From Paenibacillus_E allorhizoplanae (lineage in GTDB: Bacteria > Bacillota > Bacilli > Paenibacillales > NBRC-103111): a stretch of 64,000 nucleotides of DNA. Both the position numbers and the translations under genes were made by a program. The stretch spans positions 1 through 64,000 of the forward strand of contig NZ_CAKMMW010000004.1 in the NCBI RefSeq assembly GCF_927798215.1, given 5' to 3'. Positions 45,005 through 52,963 of this stretch are shown piece by piece; position 1 is the first letter of the stretch, and every line of letters starts with the position of its first letter. The notes under the pieces were generated by a model that ran no database searches, was not told where the DNA came from, and saw nothing but the letters and a program-made list of their open reading frames with translations.

Positions 45005-45970
45005 CTAGAACAAACGACTACCCTCCGCTTTCCCCGCTAAAAAGTTCACCGATACGACCAGAATAATGGCGACGACCGATTTGAACATACTAATGGCAAC
45101 ACCATAAGAGAAATCGCCAATTTCCGTGGAATAGCGAAGCGCATATAAATCAAGAACCTCTGAACGGCCGATGACCACCGGATTACCGAGCAAGTATTGG
45201 GCTTCGAATCCACCTTGAATCGTCCATCCTAAGGAGATGATAAGCAACAGGAAGGCTGTAGGCATAATGCCTGGAAGGGACACATATCTCATTTTCTGAA
45301 AACGAGTTGCCCCATCCACATCTGCAGCCTCATAATGCTCTGGGTTCAAACTGGCAAGTACCGCTAAGTAGATAATCGTGCTCCAGCCCAGCTCCTTCCA
45401 CAGGTTGGCAGCGGTTTGAATGTACCAGAACATTCCCTCGTTAGCCATAAAATAGATCGGTGAATCGATGAGCCCAAGTTTCATTAGAAACATATTGACC
45501 ATACCACTATCTGGTGATAGAAAAGTCAGCATGATGTTTGCAATGACAACCCACGAAACAAAGTGCGGAATGTAGGTAATCGTTTGGATCGTCCTTTTGA
45601 ATGCGGTTACACGAACTTCGTTTAATAACAAGGCTAGCACGATAGCCCCAACGAAGCCTGTTAGCAAGTTCATAATGGCCATGACCATTGTGTTTCGAAG
45701 TACATAATAGAAATCCTTGTCCTGAAAGAGCTGTTTGAAATTGTCCAACCCTACGAACGGACTGTGCCAAACCCCTAACCCCAGCTTATACTTCTGAAAT
45801 GCCATGATCCAACCCCAGAGTGGACCATAAGCAAAGATTAAGGCCCAGATAATGAAGGGCACTGTCATGATTAATAAATATCGCTGCAAATACAGCGTGC
45901 GTCCTAATGACCTCCGATGACCCTGATTGGCTCTCACCGTTGACTGCGGCTTTGTCATGATTTTTCCCAT
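45005..45970 (-). CDS. carbohydrate ABC transporter permease (LplB/YteP-like)
   Basis: 321 residues, six membrane segments after a basic N-terminus. WGWIMAFQKYKLGLG near 55 and the EAA loop EAADVDGATRFQKMRYVSLPGI (around 220-241, key D-G-A) are typical. ATG 45970 follows GAAGGAGG by 5 bases. It is the first gene of the operon that continues with the second permease, binding lipoprotein, YesM/YesN pair and both GH42 enzymes, so uptake, sensing and hydrolysis are linked. Confidence 0.92.
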   Translation of the reverse strand: MGKIMTKPQSTVRANQGHRRSLGRTLYLQRYLLIMTVPFIIWALIFAYGPLWGWIMAFQKYKLGLGVWHSPFVGLDNFKQLFQDKDFYYVLRNTMVMAIMNLLTGFVGAIVLALLLNEVRVTAFKRTIQTITYIPHFVSWVVIANIMLTFLSPDSGMVNMFLMKLGLIDSPIYFMANEGMFWYIQTAANLWKELGWSTIIYLAVLASLNPEHYEAADVDGATRFQKMRYVSLPGIMPTAFLLLIISLGWTIQGGFEAQYLLGNPVVIGRSEVLDLYALRYSTEIGDFSYGVAISMFKSVVAIILVVSVNFLAGKAEGSRLF

Positions 45971-45994
45971 TGCGACCTCCTTCCTTACTTCTTC

Positions 45995-46023
45995 ATTATG
46001 CGCCCAGACTGCGAAGCCAACAA
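45995..46023 (-). promoter_or_regulatory. candidate promoter of the beta-galactoside operon
   Basis: On the minus strand TTGTTG (46018-46023) and CATAAT (45995-46000) are 17 bases apart, 25 bases before the first permease ATG. No cre site is evident. Confidence 0.45.
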
Positions 46024-46103
46024 CCTTACAAACCTCAGATGACTACCTTAGAAATGAGAGTAGTTAACATGATTTTAGATTCAGAGATCGCCTAATAAGC
46101 GTG

Positions 46104-46134
46104 AAAAAGCCGCCCGAAACATTCGGACGGCTTT
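46104..46134 (-). terminator. rho-independent terminator of the MFS gene
   Basis: AAAGCCG-CCGAA pairs with TTCGG-CGGCTTT around ACA with one C-A mismatch; the minus strand continues TTTTTC. Confidence 0.85.
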
Positions 46135-46148
46135 CTGTGAATAGATTA

Positions 46149-47474
46149 TTATCCTGACAACGGCTCTTTCCGTACAGAACGAATGGCTAATGGCACAGCA
46201 AAAGCAACTATGCTTGCTATTAACCCATAAATGAACATCCCATGAATGCCGGTGTAGAAGATGTCTGCTTTCGTTACAATGGAGCCCATTACCGTGACAC
46301 TGACCGCCGTTCCGATGTTACGTGCAAATAGCTGCAGCGAGGTCGAAATCCCCTTTTGATGGGCCTCAACTAACTGCTGAGCACCGATTGTTGACACCGT
46401 AAACAGAAGTCCAAACGAGAGTCCCAGCATGGTAAGCGTGCTGAACACGTAGCCAAATGAGGTGCCTTCTCGAATAAAGAATAGTAGAACGGCTGTGATG
46501 ACAAGTAAAGCGTTCCCCGTTAACAGCAACGGCTTATAACCGAAGCGTATCACCCATTTCCCACTCGGGATTGCGACAACCATCCAACCGATCGATGTGC
46601 CGAGCAGCGCAATTCCGCTTACAAATAGCGAATGCCCTTGATTTTGCAAAAATAAAGGAATAAAACTGGACGTTCCGAAAAGAGCCGCACAGCTGAGAAA
46701 TGAGCCCCCTATCATCAAAGCCACAGGCTTATTGCGCATCAACGTCATGGGAACAATCGGGGCAGCATGCCCTTTTTCATAGAGGAAAAATGCAACAAGC
46801 AGAACCACACCAATAGCACCATAGAGGTATGCATAGGAATGTACAACGGTTATTAGAAGTAAGGATGATATCCCTGCGGCAAATAATAGTGCACCCCAGT
46901 AGTCGATTACCGCTTTCTTCGGTTGATACACTTCTTTGTAAGGGAGCAACGCAAGTAAAGCAATGAGACATATCGGAACATTCACGAAGAAAATCCAGCG
47001 CCAGTTCAAATAGGTTACAAAAAACGTACCTAACGTAGGAGCTAGAATCGCCGCTAATCCCCACATGCCTGTGAAAAAGGCTTGAACCTTCCCTCGCTGT
47101 TCCACAGGGTAAATATCGCCAGCAATAATAGATGGAAATGGCATCATCACACCAGCACCAATCCCTTGAATCGCTCTGAAAATAATGAGCTGCACCATGC
47201 TATCTGCTAATCCGCAGAGGACTGAGCCCCCTAGAAATAATAAAATACCCGCGGCATATATCCGTTTGCGCCCAAATAAATCCGATAAACGTCCTGCTAA
47301 AGGGGCAAGAACCGTAGATAGTACCATATAAGAGGTAAATGCCCAGGCATATAGGCTGTTTCCACCAATGTCATTCACAATGATCGGCATCGTTGTATTG
47401 GCAATTGTCGTGTCCATTGACGCGACTAACATGGCCAGTACGATACTGACCATCACGGTAGTTCGATTACGCAT
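46149..47474 (-). CDS. MFS drug exporter, DHA2/EmrB-QacA type
   Basis: 441 residues from ATG 47474 (after GGGAGGACA). VASMDTTIANTTMP near residue 12 is the motif D1-like start of DHA2 exporters, with motif A variant GRLSDLFGRKRIY near 64-76 and motif C-type GIGAGVMMPFPS near 106. About 12-14 membrane segments fill the protein; it is slightly short for a 14-segment exporter. It would expel a drug or metabolite by proton antiport. It is transcribed alone and divergent from the TauE/SafE gene. Confidence 0.88.
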   Translation of the reverse strand: MRNRTTVMVSIVLAMLVASMDTTIANTTMPIIVNDIGGNSLYAWAFTSYMVLSTVLAPLAGRLSDLFGRKRIYAAGILLFLGGSVLCGLADSMVQLIIFRAIQGIGAGVMMPFPSIIAGDIYPVEQRGKVQAFFTGMWGLAAILAPTLGTFFVTYLNWRWIFFVNVPICLIALLALLPYKEVYQPKKAVIDYWGALLFAAGISSLLLITVVHSYAYLYGAIGVVLLVAFFLYEKGHAAPIVPMTLMRNKPVALMIGGSFLSCAALFGTSSFIPLFLQNQGHSLFVSGIALLGTSIGWMVVAIPSGKWVIRFGYKPLLLTGNALLVITAVLLFFIREGTSFGYVFSTLTMLGLSFGLLFTVSTIGAQQLVEAHQKGISTSLQLFARNIGTAVSVTVMGSIVTKADIFYTGIHGMFIYGLIASIVAFAVPLAIRSVRKEPLSG

Positions 47475-47585
47475 GAATTGTCCTCCCTCAGCTGACTTTG
47501 ACACATCTGTCCATTGTACCTGATTCCAGAAATGATGAATAGCAAGCGATTTACTCGGGATAGAGACGAGCCTGGAAAATTTCTC

Positions 47586-47614
47586 TTTACAAATACCTTT
47601 TGCGGGACTAAAAT
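47586..47614 (+). promoter_or_regulatory. candidate sigma-A promoter of the TauE/SafE gene
   Basis: TTTACA (47586-47591) and TAAAAT (47609-47614) with exactly 17 bases between, 44 bases before the ATG. Confidence 0.6.
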
Positions 47615-47658
47615 TAATCCAATATGTTTAGTGGGTAATGAAAAGAGGACATGACAAC

Positions 47659-48423
47659 ATGACTTTGAGTATTATTCTAATGGGTGTAATTGTTGGATTT
47701 CTGGTCGGAATGACAGGTGTTGGCGGCGCTTCCTTGCTGACTCCCATATTAATTTTAATTGGCATTCATCCTTCCATTGCTGTAGGAACAGATCTTCTTT
47801 ATAATTCGATTACGAAGCTTTTCGGTACGGTCCAGCATTGGCGGCAGAAAACAATCGACTTTAAGCTTGTGAAAATGCTTGCTATGGGCAGTATTCCGGG
47901 TGTTGTACTTGCTGTCGTGTTCCTGAAATTATTCAATTCTTTCTTCGATAATCAAGAAGTAATTATCAAGCACGCACTCGGCTACGTGTTGATTCTGGTA
48001 GCCTTCGCAACGTTGTTTAAAGTATTCTTTGGGCATCGGCTGAAAGAAAATCGTTGGCAGCTCAAAACTTTAGAAGAGAAGCGTTGGTTGACGATTACGA
48101 TTGGCGCCGTTCTTGGCTTCATTGTTGGACTGACTTCCATTGGTTCTGGTTCCCTATATGCGATTGCCATGCTCTACTTTTTCCGAATGATTCCCGTACA
48201 GCTCGTGGGCACGGATATCGCGCATGCCTTTCTACTCTCCTCGACAGCAGGTATTCTACATGCAAGTATGGGGAATGTGAACTATACACTCGTCTTTAAT
48301 CTTCTGATTGGTTCGATCCCTGGTGTACTCATCGGCAGTATGCTCGCAACGAAAGCACCTACAACTGTACTTCGTACGATTATTGCCACCTTAGTATTAA
48401 TTAGTGGTCTTAAATTAATTTAA
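47659..48423 (+). CDS. TauE/SafE family sulfite/anion exporter
   Basis: 254 residues from ATG 47659 with AGAGGA nine bases upstream; an in-frame ATG at 47638 adds seven residues but has a poor site. Eight membrane segments in two similar halves: GFLVGMTGVGGASLLTPILI near residue 10 and GFIVGLTSIGSGSLYAIAM near 152 carry the repeated G-x-T/G-G/S-S motif of the family. VGTDLLYNSITK (~42) and VGTDIAHAFLLS (~185) repeat as well. Members export sulfite, sulfoacetate or other organosulfur anions, but the substrate here is open. Confidence 0.88.
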   Translation: MTLSIILMGVIVGFLVGMTGVGGASLLTPILILIGIHPSIAVGTDLLYNSITKLFGTVQHWRQKTIDFKLVKMLAMGSIPGVVLAVVFLKLFNSFFDNQEVIIKHALGYVLILVAFATLFKVFFGHRLKENRWQLKTLEEKRWLTITIGAVLGFIVGLTSIGSGSLYAIAMLYFFRMIPVQLVGTDIAHAFLLSSTAGILHASMGNVNYTLVFNLLIGSIPGVLIGSMLATKAPTTVLRTIIATLVLISGLKLI

Positions 48424-48428
48424 AGTTG

Positions 48429-48455
48429 AAGCAGAGCCCAGGCTCTGCTTTTTTT
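48429..48455 (+). terminator. rho-independent terminator
   Basis: AAGCAGAGCC and GGCTCTGCTT pair around CA, then TTTTT. It ends the TauE/SafE transcript. Confidence 0.9.
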
Positions 48456-48463
48456 GTTTAATG

Positions 48464-48556
48464 GGAGTCGACTCCCTGTCGGATTCTGCGGTTACCCGGG
48501 AAATAGCTGAATTATTTCCTGCTATACCGTGCCTATTTTTCCATACAAATAGGCAC
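48464..48556. repeat. three consecutive palindromes before panD
   Basis: The palindrome GGGAGTCGACTCCC (48464-48477) is followed by GGAAATA/TATTTCC (48499-48505, 48513-48519) and by a 10-bp perfect hairpin GTGCCTATTT/AAATAGGCAC (48529-48538, 48547-48556). No gene lies in this stretch. The structures precede the panD ribosome binding site by about 60 bases. Confidence 0.5.
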
Positions 48557-48632
48557 TTACCTACACCGTGATACGCCCCTCACTCATACGCTGTGAAGAA
48601 CAACATGTGATCATAAAGGAGCGCTACTGCAC

Positions 48633-49034
48633 ATGCAGCGACTAATGTGTAAAGGGAAGATACATCGTGCGACTGTAACGGAAGCCGATTTGGATTATGT
48701 AGGCAGTATTACGATTGATGGACTACTGATGCGCAAGGCGAATATCCATCCTTATGAAATGGTTCAAGTCACTAGTCTGCGCAATGCAACCCGCTGGAAA
48801 ACGTATGCGATTCCCGCTCCAGAAGGCTGCGGCAAAATCGGATTAAACGGCCCGCCGGCCCACCTCTTCTCTCCCGGAGACCTCGTGATCATTCTCAGCA
48901 TGGGATTAATGGATGAAGAGGAAATACGCGTGCTCAAACCACAGGTCGTTTTCGTTGATCGTCATAATCAACTACTTCAAGTGGAAGAGCATGATCTCGT
49001 CATTCAAAGGCAAGAAGAGAAAGCGAATGAGTAA
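48633..49034 (+). CDS. panD: aspartate 1-decarboxylase
   Basis: 133 residues. MQRLMCKGKIHRATVTEADLDYVGSITIDG aligns with PanD (key residues Lys9, Tyr22, self-cleavage Gly24-Ser25, Arg54). The proenzyme splits at Gly24-Ser25 to make the pyruvoyl cofactor, then converts aspartate to beta-alanine for pantothenate and CoA. The C-terminal ERVL-like tail (EIRVLKPQVVFVD) is normal. The ATG follows AAAGGAG. panB and panC are not adjacent. The last 8 bases overlap the downstream ATP-grasp gene. Confidence 0.95.
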   Translation: MQRLMCKGKIHRATVTEADLDYVGSITIDGLLMRKANIHPYEMVQVTSLRNATRWKTYAIPAPEGCGKIGLNGPPAHLFSPGDLVIILSMGLMDEEEIRVLKPQVVFVDRHNQLLQVEEHDLVIQRQEEKANE

Positions 49035-49773
49035 TCTATCCACGAGTAAATGGACGAAATATAAACTACTGCGCAAATCAAAAAAACTTCAAGCGTTTCT
49101 GCCTGAAACAGATTGGTTGAGTGAGAGCAGTTTCTGGCGCATGCTGACCAAATATGGTCAAATCATTCTAAAACCGACCGGCAGTTATGGCGGGAATGGC
49201 GTTATTCGGGTCAAAACCGTAGGAAGCTCTTCCTATGAAGTCCAAGATGGTGCCAAACGCCGAACGTACACGAAGCTAGATGAGATCAATGCATTTATTA
49301 AGAAGAAAGCAAATAAAAACTACATCGTCCAACAACGTATCCGCCTTGCCACCAAGAATGGCCGTCCCTTTGATATGAGAGTGATGGTTCAACGACACAC
49401 GAAGTCTAGTTGGCAAGTGACAGGGATGCTCGCGAAGGTGGCCGGCAAAGGCTTTATTGTCACGAATATTCGCATGAGCGGTGGCCGTGTAGTTACTGTA
49501 GAGAATGCTATCCGTGGCTCAGAGCTTAAGGACATGCAGAGTTCTGAGCTCCTTGCTGAGCTGCATGCCGTTGCACTCCGTTCAGCCGATCAGCTAGGTC
49601 CTTCCTATCGTTGGGTCAAAACGATGGGGATCGACATGGCCTTCGATAAGCAAGGACATGTTTGGATTATTGAAGTCAACTTCGCTCCTATGCTCGAGTT
49701 ATTCTTAAAGCTGCCTAATAAAGCTACCTATCGTACAATCAAATCATTTCATGCACGTAGGAAGCAAACATGA
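49027..49773 (+). CDS. YheC/YheD family ATP-grasp protein
   Basis: 248 residues from ATG 49027, inside the panD stop region; AAGAAGAGAAA is a weak site, so translation is probably coupled to panD. The ATP-grasp core shows IILKPTGSYGGNGVIRV (~50-66), YIVQQRIRLATKNGRPFDMRVMVQ (quoted in part: GRPFDMRVMVQ, ~117-127), and the metal site WIIEVNFAPML near 218-228. YheC/YheD proteins are linked to the spore coat in Bacillus but their ligase substrate is unknown. The usual N-terminal YheC region of about 100 residues is absent. An ATP-grasp enzyme next to a beta-alanine producer invites the idea of a beta-alanine ligase, which is speculation. Confidence 0.82.
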   Translation: MSNLSTSKWTKYKLLRKSKKLQAFLPETDWLSESSFWRMLTKYGQIILKPTGSYGGNGVIRVKTVGSSSYEVQDGAKRRTYTKLDEINAFIKKKANKNYIVQQRIRLATKNGRPFDMRVMVQRHTKSSWQVTGMLAKVAGKGFIVTNIRMSGGRVVTVENAIRGSELKDMQSSELLAELHAVALRSADQLGPSYRWVKTMGIDMAFDKQGHVWIIEVNFAPMLELFLKLPNKATYRTIKSFHARRKQT

Positions 49774-49807
49774 TCGCTCCTACTAGAGACGCTGAGGAGG
49801 TCCAGAT

Positions 49808-51046
49808 ATGAAACAATGGGAGCTGCAATGCTCACGATGTTCTGCAAAACTGCCCTTCCGCTATCAAGACATGAAATGCAAATGCGGCGGCACTTTATTG
49901 GTTAACTATGATCTTGAGCACGTTGCACAAACGTTCACGAAAACCTCCCTTGCTCTGCGTTATCCTTCTATGTGGCGATATCACGAACTACTTCCCATTC
50001 ACGATCCGTCCCATATCGTTTCCTTAGGTGAAGGCTGGACGCCTCTACTGCGATTACCCGACTGGGAGAGTAAGCTATCGCTCAAACGTCTATGGATCAA
50101 ACGAGAGGAACAAAATCCAACAGGCAGCTTTAAATCACGCGGATTTTCGGTGGCGGTTTCCTTATTGAAACAAGCCGGAGCAACGAAAGCTGCGGTTCCG
50201 TCCAACGGGAATGCAGCAAGCGCTTTAGCCGCTTATGCTGGAAGAGCCGGCATTCAAGCGTTTGTTTTCATCCCCATGGACTGTCCCTCTCTCATCGTCG
50301 ATGAATGCCCGATGTACGGAGCAACGACTGTACTCGTCGATGGCTTTATTCATGATGCTGCCGCGATCATTGAGTCTGGCCGTACCGAGCAAGGCTGGGT
50401 GAATGTCGGCACATTGAAAGAACCCGGCCGTGTAGAAGGCAAAAAGACGATGGGGCTTGAACTTGCCGAGCAGTTGGGCTGGACGTTCCCCAATGTGATC
50501 ATTTATCCCACGGGCGGCGGTTCCGGTATTATTGGCATGTGGAAAGCATTCTTGGAGTTGAAGGCATTAGGCTTCATTGATTGCGACATGCCGAGATTCG
50601 TTTGTGTACAAGAGGAAGGCTGTCAGCCAATTGTGGATGGTTTGAATAAATCGTTGGGAGGAACGAGTGTAAGCAACACGGCTTCGCTGCCTGTTGGGGA
50701 CAGAATTATTCCCAATCCAACAGGGATGCGTGTTCCGAATCCGCCGGATTTGGAACTGTTGCTTTCGATTGTCGAGCAAAGCAGTGGAACGGCCATCGCC
50801 GTATCCAAAGAGCAAATTGCCCAAGCCACGCATAGCTTAGGCTCGGAAGGCATTTCCTCTTCTCCCGAAGGCGCGGCTACTTGGGCAGCGATGCTTGCCC
50901 TGAGTGACAAAGGCTGGCTTCGCCCCACGGACTCCGTGGTGCTTTTCAACACTTCGCATGCGATGAAGTATGCAAAGCTTGGGACAAGTGCCGCTATTCC
51001 CATCATTCGGACGTATGATGACTTTATGCTTTATCAGGACATCTGA
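49808..51046 (+). CDS. thrC: threonine synthase
   Basis: 412 residues. An N-terminal zinc-ribbon-like segment has Cys8, Cys11, Cys24 and Cys26. The PLP lysine is Lys109 in NPTGSFKSRG, followed by SNGNAASALAAYAGRAG (~133), and the phosphate loop YPTGGGSGIIG near 238. The enzyme converts O-phospho-homoserine to threonine. The start ATG follows GAGGAGG. It lies 34 bases after the ATP-grasp gene; hom and thrB are not next to it, so this may be a second or relocated thrC. Related fold-II PLP enzymes (for example cysteate synthase) remain a minor alternative. Confidence 0.9.
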   Translation: MKQWELQCSRCSAKLPFRYQDMKCKCGGTLLVNYDLEHVAQTFTKTSLALRYPSMWRYHELLPIHDPSHIVSLGEGWTPLLRLPDWESKLSLKRLWIKREEQNPTGSFKSRGFSVAVSLLKQAGATKAAVPSNGNAASALAAYAGRAGIQAFVFIPMDCPSLIVDECPMYGATTVLVDGFIHDAAAIIESGRTEQGWVNVGTLKEPGRVEGKKTMGLELAEQLGWTFPNVIIYPTGGGSGIIGMWKAFLELKALGFIDCDMPRFVCVQEEGCQPIVDGLNKSLGGTSVSNTASLPVGDRIIPNPTGMRVPNPPDLELLLSIVEQSSGTAIAVSKEQIAQATHSLGSEGISSSPEGAATWAAMLALSDKGWLRPTDSVVLFNTSHAMKYAKLGTSAAIPIIRTYDDFMLYQDI

Positions 51047-51089
51047 ACCGAATATCTGCTACGGTGATCGGAGGAAATTTCCTGCTGAT

Positions 51090-51227
51090 GCGCAACTGAG
51101 ACTGCAATTAGCGACGTCTCAGTTGCGCGTTTCGTCGTTTAGACTAGTTGGCATAGCTTAGACTGCTACTTTCAGCGTCTCAGAGCGAACTTTAGGATGG
51201 CTGCAACTGCTACTTTCTGCATAATCG
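51090..51227. repeat. tandem diverged palindromic repeat units
   Basis: GCGCAACTGAGAC (51090-51102) and GTCTCAGTTGCGC (51116-51128) form a perfect 13-bp stem. Its inner unit AGACTGCAATTAGCGACGTC (51099 on) recurs as AGACTGCTACTTTCAGCGTC (51160-51183 region) and CAACTGCTACTTTCTGCATA (51204-51227 region). The region holds no gene. Confidence 0.6.
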
Positions 51228-51238
51228 GTAGGCATACG

Positions 51239-51274
51239 CAAAAAAAAATCGAGCCACCCATTATGGGTGGCTCG
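51239..51274 (-). terminator. rho-independent terminator
   Basis: CGAGCCACCCA and TGGGTGGCTCG pair around TTA; on the minus strand the stem is followed by a nine-T run. It ends the two-repeat protein gene. Confidence 0.9.
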
Positions 51275-51310
51275 CGCTCATTAAGTCGGCCGAAATGCCG
51301 TTTTTATTAA

Positions 51311-51949
51311 CTAATTATTAACCTGACCTAAATTATTTTCCTCATACAGTCGATACATCGCCTGAATCAATGGTTCTGCTGGGTCACGATTCAATAAATA
51401 TAATGTCATTAAATATTGAAGAGGAAGTGCGCACGTGTTATTACCATCTTCGACAGCAACAAAACCAGCTTCTAGTACAGGGCCATGCTCCTCATGAAGC
51501 TCTAGATCTACATAGATCTTTTGTTCAGGGAATTCCTCGCGAACGGCTGCCGCACAATAAGGAACAATATGCTTGTCCAACAGTTCTTTGGCTTCATCTT
51601 CGGATTGAGGCGGATTCGGAAGAAGGTGGCTCTCTTCGCTTCTCAATAAATCAACGAAGAATGAGGACATCCACAATCCTGCATTTGGATTTGTTTGGAA
51701 ATTACGCATAATTTCATTCAAGAAAAATCCGCATGCTGTGGACTTTTCGTCTTTTTTAAGTGTAAAAGCAAACATCGGACCGTAGGTTGGGTTATTGCCA
51801 ATTTGCCCATCGACTTCATACTCAGGGAATTGTTCTTTCACAATTTCTTGGATATGTTGGAACCATGTAATAATGACTTGGGCCTGATCACGTTCTGGAT
51901 CATGTTCAATCTCTTCGGTTGCTTGTGTTTCGATATCTTTGTCTGTCAT
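51311..51949 (-). CDS. uncharacterised soluble protein with two internal repeats
   Basis: 212 residues from ATG 51949, placed 11 bases after CAGGAGG; the longer frame to 52069 starts inside a neighbouring gene. I do not recognise a family. It is acidic, without signal peptide or membrane segment. Residues 35-90 (EIVKEQFPE, YGPMF, TACGFFLNEI) and 134-192 (AAVREEFPE, HGPVL, NTCALPLQYL) align with a near-constant offset of 99-100, so the protein is an internal duplication of a ~60-residue domain joined by a linker rich in Glu and Pro. Each half keeps F-P-E, G-P and one Cys. It is followed by a strong terminator. Confidence 0.7.
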   Translation of the reverse strand: MTDKDIETQATEEIEHDPERDQAQVIITWFQHIQEIVKEQFPEYEVDGQIGNNPTYGPMFAFTLKKDEKSTACGFFLNEIMRNFQTNPNAGLWMSSFFVDLLRSEESHLLPNPPQSEDEAKELLDKHIVPYCAAAVREEFPEQKIYVDLELHEEHGPVLEAGFVAVEDGNNTCALPLQYLMTLYLLNRDPAEPLIQAMYRLYEENNLGQVNN

Positions 51950-52058
51950 TGTCGTTATAGCCTCCTGAATCATTCTTAATGGCACGAATATTTCTATTGT
52001 AACGCATTTACGCCAGTTCAGAAAGTATATGTTGTAATTTACATGCCGGCATGCAATC

Positions 52059-52922
52059 TCAAGAAGCAACTAGCTTCATCATAAGGATGCCAACCATCGC
52101 AATTGCTAAACCAGATTGTTCTAGTTTCGAGAATTTATCCTTCAAAATAAATCGCGTGTACAACAGTACGATCAGTACATTTAGCGCGACAACCGCCGAA
52201 ACCAATCCGGTAATTCCATTCGCAAATCCATGAATAATTAGTATCATTCCCATGACATTCGTAATACCAACACCCATACCAAATAGGAACGTCTTGCGTT
52301 CTGTCCAAGTACTTCGCGCTGTTTGCTGCGCAGCGTTCTTCTTATCTTTCCACCACCAGATGGCGAAGCAAATCGTGCCAGTTGCAAACATAAAGAACAA
52401 GGTCGGAAATAGCGAAGCATGCACGAGCGTTGTCCATTTACTGGACAAGTCGTTTGCTGCAAATAAGAGGAGCGCGATCAGACCCCAACCCGCACCTTGT
52501 AAGTTTTTCAACGTAATATCATTGGAATACCTAACGAATAAAATACCAATGACAATAACAACAAAAGCAAACAGCTGAAGCAAGTTCAGCCGTTCACCCC
52601 ATAGAACATATGCAAATAGTACAACTACAACCGATGGCAATCCTGTCAAAATAGCAACTAAGGAAGCCTTGCCGACTGCGAAGCCTTTGAACATGCTGGC
52701 GTTAGCTCCGAAGGAGAACAACCCCATTTGAATCCCAATAAGCGCCGATATTTCCCATTCCGACTGCCAAACTAGGGCACATGCTAAACTTACGACCGCT
52801 CCCATGGCAAAGGTGCCGCAGAGTAGTACATTTCGATTCAGCGATTGCTGACTAGACCAATGATATAAAATTCCTCGCAGCCCAAAACATAGAGCCGCGA
52901 GGACGGAAAATAGTAGCCACAT
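52059..52922 (-). CDS. EamA/DMT superfamily transporter
   Basis: 287 residues with ten hydrophobic segments in two EamA halves; the N-terminus MWLLFSVLAALCFGLRGILYHWS (quoted in part: AALCFGLRGILYHW) and the motif AILTGLPSVVVVLFAYVLWGERL (~93, key G-L-P and W-G-E) are typical, repeated as AVVALNVLIVLLYTRFILKDKF near 255. It probably exports a metabolite or imports a small solute. The ATG follows GAGGT. It lies 41 bases downstream of the large GDYXXLXY membrane gene and may share its transcript. Confidence 0.85.
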   Translation of the reverse strand: MWLLFSVLAALCFGLRGILYHWSSQQSLNRNVLLCGTFAMGAVVSLACALVWQSEWEISALIGIQMGLFSFGANASMFKGFAVGKASLVAILTGLPSVVVVLFAYVLWGERLNLLQLFAFVVIVIGILFVRYSNDITLKNLQGAGWGLIALLLFAANDLSSKWTTLVHASLFPTLFFMFATGTICFAIWWWKDKKNAAQQTARSTWTERKTFLFGMGVGITNVMGMILIIHGFANGITGLVSAVVALNVLIVLLYTRFILKDKFSKLEQSGLAIAMVGILMMKLVAS

Positions 52923-52963
52923 GATGTTCGTTACCTCATTCTTTCTTTTCTAAAAATGCTGAT

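Noticed and set aside
51090..51128. Terminator of thrC
   Set aside because: The stem is strong but is followed by GTTTCGTCG rather than a T-run, and its sequence recurs nearby as repeat units, so it is described as a repeat.
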